The position numbers and the translations under genes were made by a program. A stretch of 27,287 bases of DNA from [Eubacterium] saphenum (GTDB lineage: Bacteria > Bacillota > Clostridia > Lachnospirales > Anaerotignaceae): the NCBI GenBank assembly GCA_004557645.1, contig SFGI01000029.1, positions 1 through 27,287 of the forward strand. Reading direction: 5' to 3'. The notes under the pieces were generated by a model. That model was given only the letters and a program-made list of their open reading frames with translations, was not told the DNA's origin and ran no database searches. Shown here piece after piece: positions 16,390 to 23,732 of this stretch. Within the stretch, counting starts at the first letter, position 1; each line of letters starts with the position of its first letter.

Positions 16390-16418
16390 AGTATATAAAA
16401 AAGTAATAAACCTGTCAA
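16390..16418 (-). promoter_or_regulatory. Sigma-A promoter for the NlpC/P60 gene
   Basis: TTGACA (16413-16418), a 17-bp spacer and TATACT (16390-16395) on the minus strand, near consensus. Confidence 0.8.
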
Positions 16419-16478
16419 TCATTTTCTGCAAAAGTTTACATTAATTTTTCGCATTTCTTGGAAAGAAAAGCGGGAATT

Positions 16479-16498
16479 CCGACCTTTTCCGACCTTTT
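16479..16498. repeat. Tandem 10-bp direct repeat
   Basis: Two contiguous copies of CCGACCTTTT lie between the ABC-F stop and the NlpC/P60 promoter, about 60 bp upstream of the -35. The remainder of this gap (16419-16557) shows no gene or clear terminator. Confidence 0.4.
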
Positions 16499-16557
16499 GA
16501 TTGACATAACTTTCCATTTATCATTCTTTGTACAGAAATTTCATTTTTTAAGACTTC

Positions 16558-18048
16558 TTAAAGCTCCACGATTTTTCCTGCGATTTTTTCACAAAAAACA
16601 GCATCATGTTCTACGAAAAGCAATGTGGGTCTATATTTTTGCAACAAATCCTCTATCTGCATACGGGAAAAAACATCGATGAAGTTCAAAGGTTCATCCC
16701 AGATATAAAGATGGGCTTCTTCACAAAGGCTGCGGGCGATCAAAACTTTTTTCTTCTGCCCATCGCTGAAGTCCTCCATTCGCTTATCGAATTGCTCCCG
16801 GGAAAAGCCCAGTTTTCGCAGGATTGCCTTAAATAGACTTTCATCAATGCTATATTTCTCTGCATAATCTCGCAGATCCCCCTGCAGTCCATGGGTTTTC
16901 TGGGGCACATAAGAAATCTTCAGGCCTGTTGCCTTGCGGAATTCCCCCGTCATATCCATCTCTTCCCCATAAATCAGCTTCAGGATGGTAGATTTGCCGC
17001 ATCCATTCTTTCCCCGCAGAACCACTTGCTCCCCTGCCTCTATCTCAAAAGTAACACCCCGGCAAGCAACTTTTTCTCCATACCTTACAGTAACGTCTTT
17101 TAGGTAGACAACAGAGCTCTGACGGGACTTCAATGGAGATAACTTCAAATCATCGGCGATGTCGATATTCCGCAGCAAGGAGTTTTTTTCCGCAAGGGCT
17201 GTTTCCTGACGCCGCTCTAAGCTTTTGGAACGGCGCATCATCTTTTCCGCCTTGTGTCCGATATAGCCTTTATCCGCCTTTACGCCAGCATCTCTGGTGG
17301 TTCGCCTGTCGGCATTTTTTGTTTTTTCCACCTGCTCCGACCAATGAGAGGTTTGCTTCGCCGCCTTTTCCAGCCGCTTGATATCCTTTTTCAGCTTCTC
17401 ATTTTCAGAAAATTCATAGGCATCCTGCCTGTCCTTGTTTTCCTTCCAAGAGGAGAAATTTCCCCGCTGCACTTCAATCGTATTGCGGTTGATGGCAAGG
17501 ACGTGGTCGATACATGCATCCAGCAGGATTCTGTCATGGGAAACCAAAATGAAGCCCTTTTTCTGCTGAAGATATTTGCTGATGGCTTTTCTGCCCTCCA
17601 AATCCAAATGGTTAGTAGGTTCATCGATGAGCAGAAAGGCGTGTTCCTTCAAGAACAACGCAGCCAGCAAGGCTTTCCCCTGCTCCCCATCAGAAAGGGT
17701 GTCAAAGGGATGCCAAAGTTCTTCCTCCCCGATCTCGATACGGGACACTTCCTTGATGATCTCCCAATCCTCGCAAAGGGGGCAGAGCTCTCGCAGAACA
17801 TCCATGGTGAGCCAATCTTTATGCTCTACCTCATATGGAAAATAGGCAAACTCCATATCCGCAGAGATGGTGCCGCTGTATTCATATTGCCCCAACAGCA
17901 GCTTTAGAAACGTGGTCTTTCCCCTTCCGTTTCTGCCGATGAGCCCCAGTTTCCAGTCTGTATCCAGACGAAAACTGGCATTTTCAAAAATGTTATCATA
18001 ACTGCCTTCATAGGCAAAGGTTAAATCTGTGACCTGAATATAAGACAT
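16558..18048 (-). CDS. Lsa/CplR-type ABC-F ribosomal protection ATPase
   Basis: Cytoplasmic twin-ATPase without membrane domains, 496 residues. Domain 1 has GRNGRGKT (38-45), LSDGEQ (118-123) and LLIDEPTNHLD (Glu143 catalytic). The interdomain linker (about 205-300) is charged and helical with KADKGYIGHKAEKMMRRSKS, typical of the Lsa group. Domain 2 has GKNGCGKS (346-353), FSDGQKKK and YIWDEPLNFIDVFSRMQIED (Glu452), the last segment being characteristic of Lsa/Vga/CplR proteins. Known members bind the E site and displace lincosamides, streptogramin A and pleuromutilins. Resistance is inferred from family; a housekeeping ABC-F role is less likely given the leader. AGGAGG lies 8 nt before the ATG. 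An attenuating leader precedes it. Confidence 0.92.
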   Translation of the reverse strand: MSYIQVTDLTFAYEGSYDNIFENASFRLDTDWKLGLIGRNGRGKTTFLKLLLGQYEYSGTISADMEFAYFPYEVEHKDWLTMDVLRELCPLCEDWEIIKEVSRIEIGEEELWHPFDTLSDGEQGKALLAALFLKEHAFLLIDEPTNHLDLEGRKAISKYLQQKKGFILVSHDRILLDACIDHVLAINRNTIEVQRGNFSSWKENKDRQDAYEFSENEKLKKDIKRLEKAAKQTSHWSEQVEKTKNADRRTTRDAGVKADKGYIGHKAEKMMRRSKSLERRQETALAEKNSLLRNIDIADDLKLSPLKSRQSSVVYLKDVTVRYGEKVACRGVTFEIEAGEQVVLRGKNGCGKSTILKLIYGEEMDMTGEFRKATGLKISYVPQKTHGLQGDLRDYAEKYSIDESLFKAILRKLGFSREQFDKRMEDFSDGQKKKVLIARSLCEEAHLYIWDEPLNFIDVFSRMQIEDLLQKYRPTLLFVEHDAVFCEKIAGKIVEL

Positions 18049-18074
18049 AATGGTTTTCCTCCTTATTTTTGCAA

Positions 18075-18110
18075 AATAGAAAAGCCACAGGAAAACAAAT
18101 TCCTATGGCT
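18075..18110 (-). terminator. Attenuator terminator in the ABC-F leader
   Basis: In the transcript AGCCATAGGAA/TTCCTGTGGCT forms an 11-bp stem (one U-G pair) with a 6-nt loop, followed by TTTTCTATTTT. It ends about 10 nt before the ABC-F ribosome site, so it would block expression unless disrupted. The 3' arm (18088-18098) is perfectly complementary over 11 nt to leader positions 18177-18187. Confidence 0.85.
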
Positions 18111-18263
18111 AAAAACTCATACAAAAACAGGCAGGACCGCCCTCTATATTTTGATGGGATAAGCTGTAAGATTTTCTTGTTTTCCTGCTGCGGGCATAAC
18201 AAAGAAACAAAGGTCGAAACACTTTGTGAAAATAACCGTTTCTTTTACATACCGATTTAAAAA

Positions 18264-18284
18264 TTAGCAAGAAAACTTGAACAT
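18264..18284 (-). CDS. Upstream leader peptide MFKFSC for ABC-F attenuation
   Basis: Six-codon ORF ATG-TTC-AAG-TTT-TCT-TGC-TAA beginning about 30 nt after the predicted transcription start. GGAG (18293-18296) is placed 8 nt before the ATG, an optimal ribosome site. Its codons overlap the leader segment that can pair with the antiterminator strand. It is likely a stalling peptide sensing ribosome-targeting antibiotics; the encoded sequence is too short to compare by homology. Confidence 0.65.
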   Translation of the reverse strand: MFKFSC

Positions 18285-18319
18285 CTTTTCAACTCCAATC
18301 TTTTTACCTTAATATAAAA

Positions 18320-18348
18320 AGTATAGCACGAAGATTTTGCATCCGCAA
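18320..18348 (-). promoter_or_regulatory. Promoter of the ABC-F leader
   Basis: Extended -10 TGC-TATACT (TATACT at 18320-18325), a 17-bp spacer and a weak -35 TTGCGG (18343-18348), which abuts the stop codon of the aminopeptidase gene. This makes the ABC-F gene independent of that operon. Confidence 0.6.
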
Positions 18349-19470
18349 TCATTTTGCCAGCAAATCTTCCTTGAATTTTCCATTTTCATAGAATAATTCC
18401 CCATCGGCATAGATCTTACCTTCTTTGGTCATATCGTTGATCATATCCCAATGGATGGCAGATTCATTTTTCCCGCCGGCTTCCTGAAAGGCTTCGCCAA
18501 TAGCCATGTGCATGGAACCGCCGATTTTTTCATCAAACAGGATATTTTTCGTATGGCGCTGGATGCCGTAGTTGGTGCCGATGGCAACCTCGCCAAAATA
18601 ACGGGAACCTTCATCCGTATCGATATAGGAAAGGAGGGTATCCAGCATTTCCCCGTTTTTGCAGGAAACATCCACGATACGCCCTTTTTCCACCGTCAGG
18701 CGCACTTCATAAAATTCGTTGCCATTCATAATGGAAGGATAGGAAAAGGTAATGTAACCATCAATACCATCTTCCACGGGAGAAGTAAAGATTTCACCAT
18801 CAGGGAAGTTTTCATTGCCGCAGCAGTTGATCCATTTTCTGCCATCGATGTTCACCCGAATATCTGTATCCTTGGAAAGGATATGCAATTCCTTTTTCCC
18901 ATTCAGGTAGTCTACCCATTTTTCCTGCCATGCAGCCATTTCTTCCCATTTCGCCACAGGGTCGGCTTCATAGAGGAAGCCTGCAGCATACACGAAATCC
19001 TCATATTCTTCCAGACTCATACCTGCGTTTTGGGCATCGCCATTGGTGGGGAATTGGGTGCCGCACCAGCGCAGTTCTCCTGTGCCCATGCGTTCGGAAT
19101 AGGCTTTGCGGTTTTCTCTGTTTGCCAGACGTTTTTGTTTCAGCCGTTCCCCATCGATGGACTGCATGGTTTTTGTATTTTCACTGCCCCATGCGCTGAG
19201 CCAAACATCACTTCTGGCGCAGGCACCAAAACGGATATTTTCCCTGGCATACTGCTCTTCCGTGCCGTTTTTCAAAATCTCCGCATCCACATCGGGTATG
19301 TCCACATAATAATCCACCAGCGCGCCCTTTTTCACCGCTGCCCTCGCCACTGCTTTGATAAAAGGCAAAGCGGCATCCTCAGCGGAAATGGCAACGCGGT
19401 CACCCTTTTTCACCTTTGTAGAATAATTTACCAGCACATCTGCCAGTTTTTCCAATCTTTCGTCTCTCAT
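18349..19470 (-). CDS. M29-family aminopeptidase (AmpS/AmpT type)
   Basis: Cytoplasmic metallo-aminopeptidase, 373 residues, slightly shorter than the usual ~410. Predicted metal and catalytic residues of family M29 are visible: Glu226 (FPDGEIFTSP), Glu294 (FGEVAIGTN), His321 (GGSMHMAIGEAF), and His340/Asp342 (AIHWDMI). The N-terminus (RLEKLADVLVNYSTKVKKGD) is typical. It would trim N-terminal residues from peptides with broad specificity, using Co or Zn. AAGGAG precedes the ATG. It follows the nicotinamidase-like gene by 10 bp in one operon. Confidence 0.93.
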   Translation of the reverse strand: MRDERLEKLADVLVNYSTKVKKGDRVAISAEDAALPFIKAVARAAVKKGALVDYYVDIPDVDAEILKNGTEEQYARENIRFGACARSDVWLSAWGSENTKTMQSIDGERLKQKRLANRENRKAYSERMGTGELRWCGTQFPTNGDAQNAGMSLEEYEDFVYAAGFLYEADPVAKWEEMAAWQEKWVDYLNGKKELHILSKDTDIRVNIDGRKWINCCGNENFPDGEIFTSPVEDGIDGYITFSYPSIMNGNEFYEVRLTVEKGRIVDVSCKNGEMLDTLLSYIDTDEGSRYFGEVAIGTNYGIQRHTKNILFDEKIGGSMHMAIGEAFQEAGGKNESAIHWDMINDMTKEGKIYADGELFYENGKFKEDLLAK

Positions 19471-19480
19471 GTTACACTCC

Positions 19481-20011
19481 TTACTTCACAGCGATCTGGC
19501 ACATCTGCATGGTTTTCAAAGCAGCTTCATGGCTTTCCGGTGTGACACCGGCGCAGCAGGAAGCATCCACGCTGATCTTTACCTCGGGCAGTCTTGCTTT
19601 CAGAAGCATCGCATTGGAAACAACACAAATATCTGTGCAAAGACCAACCAGTTCGATCTCACATTCCTCTGCAGGCAGACCTGCAAATTCCATCACCATC
19701 ATATCTGCCAGCTCTAAAGAACCGAAAGTGGGTTTATTCATGACGACTGCACCGCCCAGAGCTGCCTTTACCTTGTCGTTGATCTCCCAGCCGTGGGTGC
19801 CTTCGATACAGTGTACCACGGGCAGGTTTTCGCCTTCCTGAGTCTGTAGGTAGTCATCCTGGTGCGTATCTCTTGTGGCATATACCTGATCCTTTGGATA
19901 TTCTTTGATCTTTGCCACTACGTTATCTACAATGGCTTCCGCTTCATCTGTCCCCAGAGAACCATCGATAAAGTCATTCTGCATATCTACTACGATCAAA
20001 ATTTTCTTCAT
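19481..20011 (-). CDS. Isochorismatase-fold cysteine hydrolase, nicotinamidase-like
   Basis: Cytoplasmic amidase fold, 176 residues from the ATG at 20011 (GGAAGAGGG upstream; a longer reading from 20053 lacks a ribosome site). Triad residues are Asp9 (VVDMQNDF), Lys93 (NKPTFGS) and Cys129 (GLCTDICVVSNAM). The metal-site start RDTH (Asp48, His50) is present, but the usual second His of DxHxxxH is not obvious, the segment reading DTHQDDYLQTQEG. Nicotinamide to nicotinate is the likely reaction, but related amidases cannot be excluded. It is first in an operon with the M29 aminopeptidase. Confidence 0.88.
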   Translation of the reverse strand: MKKILIVVDMQNDFIDGSLGTDEAEAIVDNVVAKIKEYPKDQVYATRDTHQDDYLQTQEGENLPVVHCIEGTHGWEINDKVKAALGGAVVMNKPTFGSLELADMMVMEFAGLPAEECEIELVGLCTDICVVSNAMLLKARLPEVKISVDASCCAGVTPESHEAALKTMQMCQIAVK

Positions 20012-20062
20012 TTTCCCTCTTCCTTTCCCTGTTTCCAGGTGAACTTGATTCATAATGCATTT

Positions 20063-20091
20063 AGTGTACCATGGAGAAGGATTTCTTTCAA
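20063..20091 (-). promoter_or_regulatory. Promoter of the cysteine hydrolase-aminopeptidase operon
   Basis: TTGAAA (20086-20091), a 17-bp spacer and TACACT (20063-20068), the latter with a TG extension. Confidence 0.6.
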
Positions 20092-20102
20092 GTCAACTGC
20101 CT

Positions 20103-21206
20103 TTACATCTCTGTGCCGCCCCATTCCACAACAGTGAAGCCTTCTCTCTGCAAGGTAGGCAGTTTCTGTTCTGGAATGTCCACAGGCTCTTCCAATGCTT
20201 TGAATGCCATGAACACACGGAGCATATTGTCGGGCTCAGGGGTAATATTCAGCTTTGCGGATTCGTCATAGCTTTCCCATTGGAAGGAAATCAGGTTATA
20301 AGCGTTATCCTGCATATAAGGCAACCAATAAACGATGAATTCATTATATTCTCCGGGGGTCATACCCATAGCAGAGAGCTTTTCCTGCAGGAAAGCAATG
20401 GTATCTTCCCCTTTCACTACGAAACCTTCAGAAAAGTCCATTTCGCCATAGCCTTCCCCTTCCCAGAAAAGATAGGAATATTCTCTGCCGTCGGCGTGAT
20501 TTGTCAAAGTGCCGTCGGGCTGGGCAGTTACCTTCCAGCCATCGTTGTAGGCAGGATAGGTCACTGTCAGGTCGCAGTCGACGTTTATAGAAACATCGGT
20601 TGTTTCTTCAGGGTAAAGATAGAGGATGGGCTTTCTATATACAATGGGTGTGCCATCCTCATACTCCCAAGGCAAGGAAGCCAATTCGATTACCTGTTCC
20701 GCTTCACACCATTCCACATTGATATCAAACAATTCAGCCAAATCTCTTAATTTATAAAAAGTATATCCATCAATATTGTACCCTTCCAGAAGCCCTTGTG
20801 CCACAACATCTGTTCTGCCAAACATAACAGGCATCTTAGAACATACCGCCTGCTTCTCTTCTGCTCCCATAACATACGGTTTTGCACCTTCTACGGGCGT
20901 ATAGGGTTCTCTTCCGAATGTATATTGCCAGTTTATAAGGTTAATCGAATTTGTATCAGCATCATACTTCACATCAAAAAGATGGATATAATTCTTCATA
21001 TAGTCTGTTACCACCTGTGCCACATCCCGCAGGCGGAAATAGTTATAGCCATTGATATTGTAGCACTGCATCATTTCGCTATACCCATCCAGCGTTACCT
21101 CCTGCACAGCTGGCTTTGCCGTCACATATTTTTCAGGTGATTCCGCTGCATACGCCGTTGTCCCCATCATACACATCGCAAGCATCATTGCAAAAAATTT
21201 CTTCAT
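20103..21206 (-). CDS. Secreted stalk-domain protein with a C-terminal YLYP domain
   Basis: Exported protein of 367 residues, start ATG at 21206 with AAGGAGG upstream; a reading from 21272 adds a hydrophilic stretch before the signal peptide and is rejected. Signal peptide is residues 1-20 (KKFFAMMLAMCMMGTTAYA). Two half-repeats, CYNINGYNYFRLRDVAQVV and GYNIDGYTFYKLRDLAELF, are typical of copper amine oxidase N-terminal/stalk domains found on clostridial surfaces. The C-terminal half starts KPILYLYPEETTDVSINVDC and is rich in Trp, Tyr and acidic residues. Proteins with KP-x-YLYP starts are widespread but I know no function. The promoter has a WalR-type box. Confidence 0.82.
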   Translation of the reverse strand: MKKFFAMMLAMCMMGTTAYAAESPEKYVTAKPAVQEVTLDGYSEMMQCYNINGYNYFRLRDVAQVVTDYMKNYIHLFDVKYDADTNSINLINWQYTFGREPYTPVEGAKPYVMGAEEKQAVCSKMPVMFGRTDVVAQGLLEGYNIDGYTFYKLRDLAELFDINVEWCEAEQVIELASLPWEYEDGTPIVYRKPILYLYPEETTDVSINVDCDLTVTYPAYNDGWKVTAQPDGTLTNHADGREYSYLFWEGEGYGEMDFSEGFVVKGEDTIAFLQEKLSAMGMTPGEYNEFIVYWLPYMQDNAYNLISFQWESYDESAKLNITPEPDNMLRVFMAFKALEEPVDIPEQKLPTLQREGFTVVEWGGTEM

Positions 21207-21257
21207 ACCCTTTTCCTCCTTTGCTGTCTGCCAAATCATGCCAAAGTTCTTTTCTTC

Positions 21258-21290
21258 ATCATAGCACTCCAAGGTTACAGCACAGTAACA
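21258..21290 (-). promoter_or_regulatory. Extended -10 promoter with WalR-like box in place of the -35
   Basis: TATGAT (21258-21263) with a TGC extension is preceded, 10 bp upstream, by TGTTAC-N5-TGTAAC (21274-21290), an exact fit to TGTWAH-N5-TGTWAH. No good -35 box exists. A box here suits activation rather than repression. Confidence 0.55.
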
Positions 21291-21348
21291 AAATTCCTAA
21301 GAAATTCTTACGATTTCTCCCCTTCTTCCTTGACAAAACCACCCCATT

Positions 21349-22752
21349 TTAATGGATCTTAGCAGTTTTTTTCACACCAAAAACCGCAACCAACAGCAAA
21401 ACAAGGCTTCCCCCTGCCATTGCTAAAAAGGCCATATTCAAGCCATGGATAGATGCATTTTCTCCATATGTGACCATAGAATTTTGCGCCACTGTCGTCA
21501 TAATCCCCACAAAAATGGCAGAACCGATGGCCCCCGAAATCGTTCTCAGAGAAGTCAAAAGGGCCGTTGCATGGGCCATTGCTTCATAATTCAATTTGCT
21601 GGTTCCCCATGTGACCAGAGGCATCATCAAACACCCGATTGCCATACAACGAACAACATTATAGAAGGAAGCGATCCATACCGAAGTTTCCATACTGATC
21701 AAGAACATACCCATATTACTGATCACCATACAAAAGGCACCGGTCACGAACAGTATCTTCATTCCCACTTTGTCGTAAATTTTTCCGGCAAAGGGGCTGA
21801 TGATCGCCATAGCCAGAGAACCGGGCAATGTCACCAGTCCGGAAATCGTTGCGGAATACCCCTTGATCGACTGCACATACAAGGGCATGATGATAGAGGA
21901 ACCCATCATGACAAAGTAAAGCAGCATACTGCCTATGACACTCAGCATCAATTCTTTATTCTTTAATATCCTTAACTCAAGGAAAGGCTCTTCCAGATGA
22001 AGCTGTCTATATACAAACATCACAGCCGCAGTACAGCCGATCACCAATATGAGCAATACCTGTGGGCTGACAAAGGGATAAGCCCCCATGTTCCCAATGC
22101 CTAACGTAATGCCGCCAAAAGCGAATGCACTGATCACAAAAGATGCCATATCAAATTTTTTCTGAGCAGTAGGCAATACATTGCCAAACACAAAATACGC
22201 CGTGATCAAAGCGATAACCATAATTGCAATAGAAATATAAAAAATCATTCTCCACCCAAATGCATCGACCAATACACCGGCTAATGTAGGTGCGATTACC
22301 GGCGCCGCCCCTACAGAAAGCCCATACCAGCCCATAATAGACCCTCGCATCTCCGGCGGATAGATCGTCAGAAGAATGACCTGAGCCATTGCAGTCATAA
22401 TGCCATTGCCGGAAGCCTGAAAGATTCGCCCCAGCATCATGATCGGGAAATTAGGCGCAATGCCGCAGACAAACAAACCTGTGATAAACAATAGAATCGC
22501 AGTCAAATAAAGCTTTCTGGTGGGAAAGCGGGTAATCAGAAAAGCCGTCAGCGGCATCATGATCCCCATTGCCAAAGAATAGGCACTGGTCAGCCACTGC
22601 CCTGTGGTAACGCTGATATGCAGATCCTCTATGATCGGGGGCAATGCAGTTGTCAAGGCTGTAGCAAGCATGGATGAAGCAATACAGCTGATCAATATAT
22701 TGATGGATATGAGTATCCGTTTTTTATCGGTGACCTTGTCTACATCATGCAT
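21349..22752 (-). CDS. DHA2-family (EmrB/QacA-like) MFS multidrug exporter
   Basis: Membrane proton-coupled drug exporter, 467 residues and about 14 hydrophobic spans. Diagnostic segments are TALPPIIEDLHISVTTGQWL (TM1-2, DHA2 motif), FLITRFPTRKLYL (motif A) and SVGAAPVIAPTLAGVLVDAF (motif C, antiporter). The start ATG overlaps the end of the marR gene by 8 bp, with GGAGG inside that gene, so the two are translationally coupled. Substrates unknown. Presumably repressed by the MarR protein. Confidence 0.92.
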   Translation of the reverse strand: MHDVDKVTDKKRILISINILISCIASSMLATALTTALPPIIEDLHISVTTGQWLTSAYSLAMGIMMPLTAFLITRFPTRKLYLTAILLFITGLFVCGIAPNFPIMMLGRIFQASGNGIMTAMAQVILLTIYPPEMRGSIMGWYGLSVGAAPVIAPTLAGVLVDAFGWRMIFYISIAIMVIALITAYFVFGNVLPTAQKKFDMASFVISAFAFGGITLGIGNMGAYPFVSPQVLLILVIGCTAAVMFVYRQLHLEEPFLELRILKNKELMLSVIGSMLLYFVMMGSSIIMPLYVQSIKGYSATISGLVTLPGSLAMAIISPFAGKIYDKVGMKILFVTGAFCMVISNMGMFLISMETSVWIASFYNVVRCMAIGCLMMPLVTWGTSKLNYEAMAHATALLTSLRTISGAIGSAIFVGIMTTVAQNSMVTYGENASIHGLNMAFLAMAGGSLVLLLVAVFGVKKTAKIH

Positions 22753-23191
22753 GGCTTTCTTCCTCCATTTCCATATAATGATTCTTGATTTTACTTAAAA
22801 TGCTGTAAAACTGATTTTTTTCTTCTTCCGATAGGGGAGATACCATATCGCAATAGGCATTCACCCGTAGTTTTTGATATTGGAGCGCTTCTTCATGCCC
22901 TTCCTGCGTCAATGAAACCAACAGTGTTCGCTTGTCCTGGGTCGATGGCATGCGCTTTACAAATCCTTTTTTCTCCAGCTTAAGCAATAATTCGCTCAAT
23001 GATGTGGAACGAATTTGGAGGATCTCAGCCAATTCTTTCTGGGTGATCGTTCCCGTCTCGTTCAATGTATAAATGCAGCGGTATTGTCCCACAAACGGAC
23101 TGGTACTGCCGTTATGTGTTTTTGCAAAATATCTGCTCATTTTCATCACATCAAAAAACAATCTCACAATCTCTTCATCTCTGAAACCCAT
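22745..23191 (-). CDS. MarR-family transcriptional regulator
   Basis: Winged-helix repressor of 148 residues. The helix-turn-helix is ITQKELAEILQIRSTSLSEL with LLLKLEKKGFVKR, and the wing is STQDKRTLLVSLTQEG, which matches the DKR..v.LT..G signature. Start ATG at 23191 has AAGGAG 8 nt upstream; a TTG two codons earlier is less likely. It heads the operon with the MFS exporter. Two palindromes flank its promoter, so autorepression is likely, relieved by an exporter substrate. Confidence 0.94.
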   Translation of the reverse strand: MGFRDEEIVRLFFDVMKMSRYFAKTHNGSTSPFVGQYRCIYTLNETGTITQKELAEILQIRSTSLSELLLKLEKKGFVKRMPSTQDKRTLLVSLTQEGHEEALQYQKLRVNAYCDMVSPLSEEEKNQFYSILSKIKNHYMEMEEESHA

Positions 23192-23223
23192 GCACAATAC
23201 TCCTTCCTATCCTTCGCTACAGA

Positions 23224-23271
23224 TCAAGAGGTACCTCTCAATATTTTAAGGAGGTACCTCTTGACTGTCAA
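23224..23271 (-). promoter_or_regulatory. marR-exporter promoter with two GAGGTACCTC operators
   Basis: TTGACA (23266-23271), a 17-bp spacer and TAAAAT (23243-23248). One palindrome GAGGTACCTC (23251-23260) fills the spacer; another (23228-23237) covers the early transcribed region. The flanks make the two copies a perfect 14-nt inverted repeat, TCAAGAGGTACCTC against GAGGTACCTCTTGA, centres 23 bp apart. This arrangement fits MarR dimer binding and occlusion of polymerase. Confidence 0.75.
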
Positions 23272-23301
23272 GGAAATTCTTCAGATTTCCCGCCTTTCCC
23301 C

Positions 23302-23331
23302 TTGACATAGGCGGCTTCTTCGGTTTATCAT
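23302..23331 (+). promoter_or_regulatory. Promoter of the proS T-box leader
   Basis: TTGACA (23302-23307), an 18-bp spacer and TATCAT (23326-23331), just before the T-box. It is divergent from the marR promoter, with about 30 bp between the two -35 boxes. Confidence 0.65.
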
Positions 23332-23337
23332 AATATT

Positions 23338-23565
23338 TGTGAAAAACAATGACAGGGAATAGTAAAAAAGCCCCTTGCCCCCAGAAAATAGGCGGTCGAT
23401 GCGAGCCTTGGCAAACCTTTTTGAACCTGCCCCTCGAGTTCCGCAGGGAAAATGCGGCGTAGTTCGGCGTTAACGATTCCGAGAGGACAGCAGTTGCTGT
23501 CAATAAGGGTGGCACCGCCGAATGACCTTGGTCCCTTTTTTTGGGGACGAAGGCTTTTTTTTCGC
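23338..23565 (+). ncRNA. T-box leader of proS, Pro (CCT) specifier
   Basis: Stem I has GAATAGTAA on its 5' side, and on the 3' side GAA-CCT-GCCCCTCGAGT, giving specifier CCT (23426-23428). The T-box core is AAGGGTGGCACCGCC (23505-23519), a known C-for-T variant. The terminator CCTTGGTCCC/GGGACGAAGG (23526-23553) has one internal mismatch and runs into eight Ts. The Pro codon matches the gene downstream. Confidence 0.92.
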
Positions 23566-23568
23566 CTT

Positions 23569-23704
23569 CTTGAGGGCTTTACCCTCAAACTCCCACAAGG
23601 AGCTCAGCCCCTTGACCCGATACCGCAAAAACATATACATGTTTTTGCAAATGGGGGTGCAGGGGAATCATTTCCCTGCCAGGGTGTGGGACAGCGTCCC
23701 ACGG
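23569..23704 (+). repeat. Five-hairpin intergenic repeat, copy B (proS leader)
   Basis: Lies between the proS T-box terminator and the proS ribosome site. It has the same five stems as copy A in the same order relative to transcription: TTGAGGG/CCCTCAA, CAAGG/CCTTG, GCAAAAACAT/ATGTTTTTGC, GCAGGGGAAT/ATTTCCCTGC and GTGGGAC/GTCCCAC. Several arm positions differ from copy A on both sides of the stem at once, which keeps the pairing. Confidence 0.85.
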
Positions 23705-23732
23705 TCTTAGATTTTTTAAGGAGGAATACAAA

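Larger units (their letters stand above)
18049..18313 (-). ncRNA. Ribosome-sensing attenuation leader of the ABC-F gene
   Basis: A roughly 265-nt untranslated leader with three mutually exclusive elements. Region 1 is TTTTCTTG inside the upstream ORF (18268-18275). Region 2 contains CAGGAAAACAAGAAAA (18172-18187). Region 3 is the terminator 3' arm TTGTTTTCCTG (18088-18098). Region 2 can pair with 1 (8 bp) or with 3 (11 bp). A ribosome stalled on the upstream ORF would mask region 1, free region 2 and disrupt the terminator. Pairings are read from sequence; the mechanism is inferred by analogy to ABC-F leaders such as vmlR and lmo0919. Confidence 0.75.

Noticed and set aside
18008..18202. A 64-codon frame overlapping the ABC-F start and its leader
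   Set aside because: It runs through the attenuator and into the ABC-F gene out of frame, with no ribosome site; the 6-codon ORF at 18264-18284 has the better signals.
21307..21360. Short inverted repeat after the MFS stop as a terminator
   Set aside because: CCATT/AATGG has a 2-nt loop and no clear T-tract; too weak to call.
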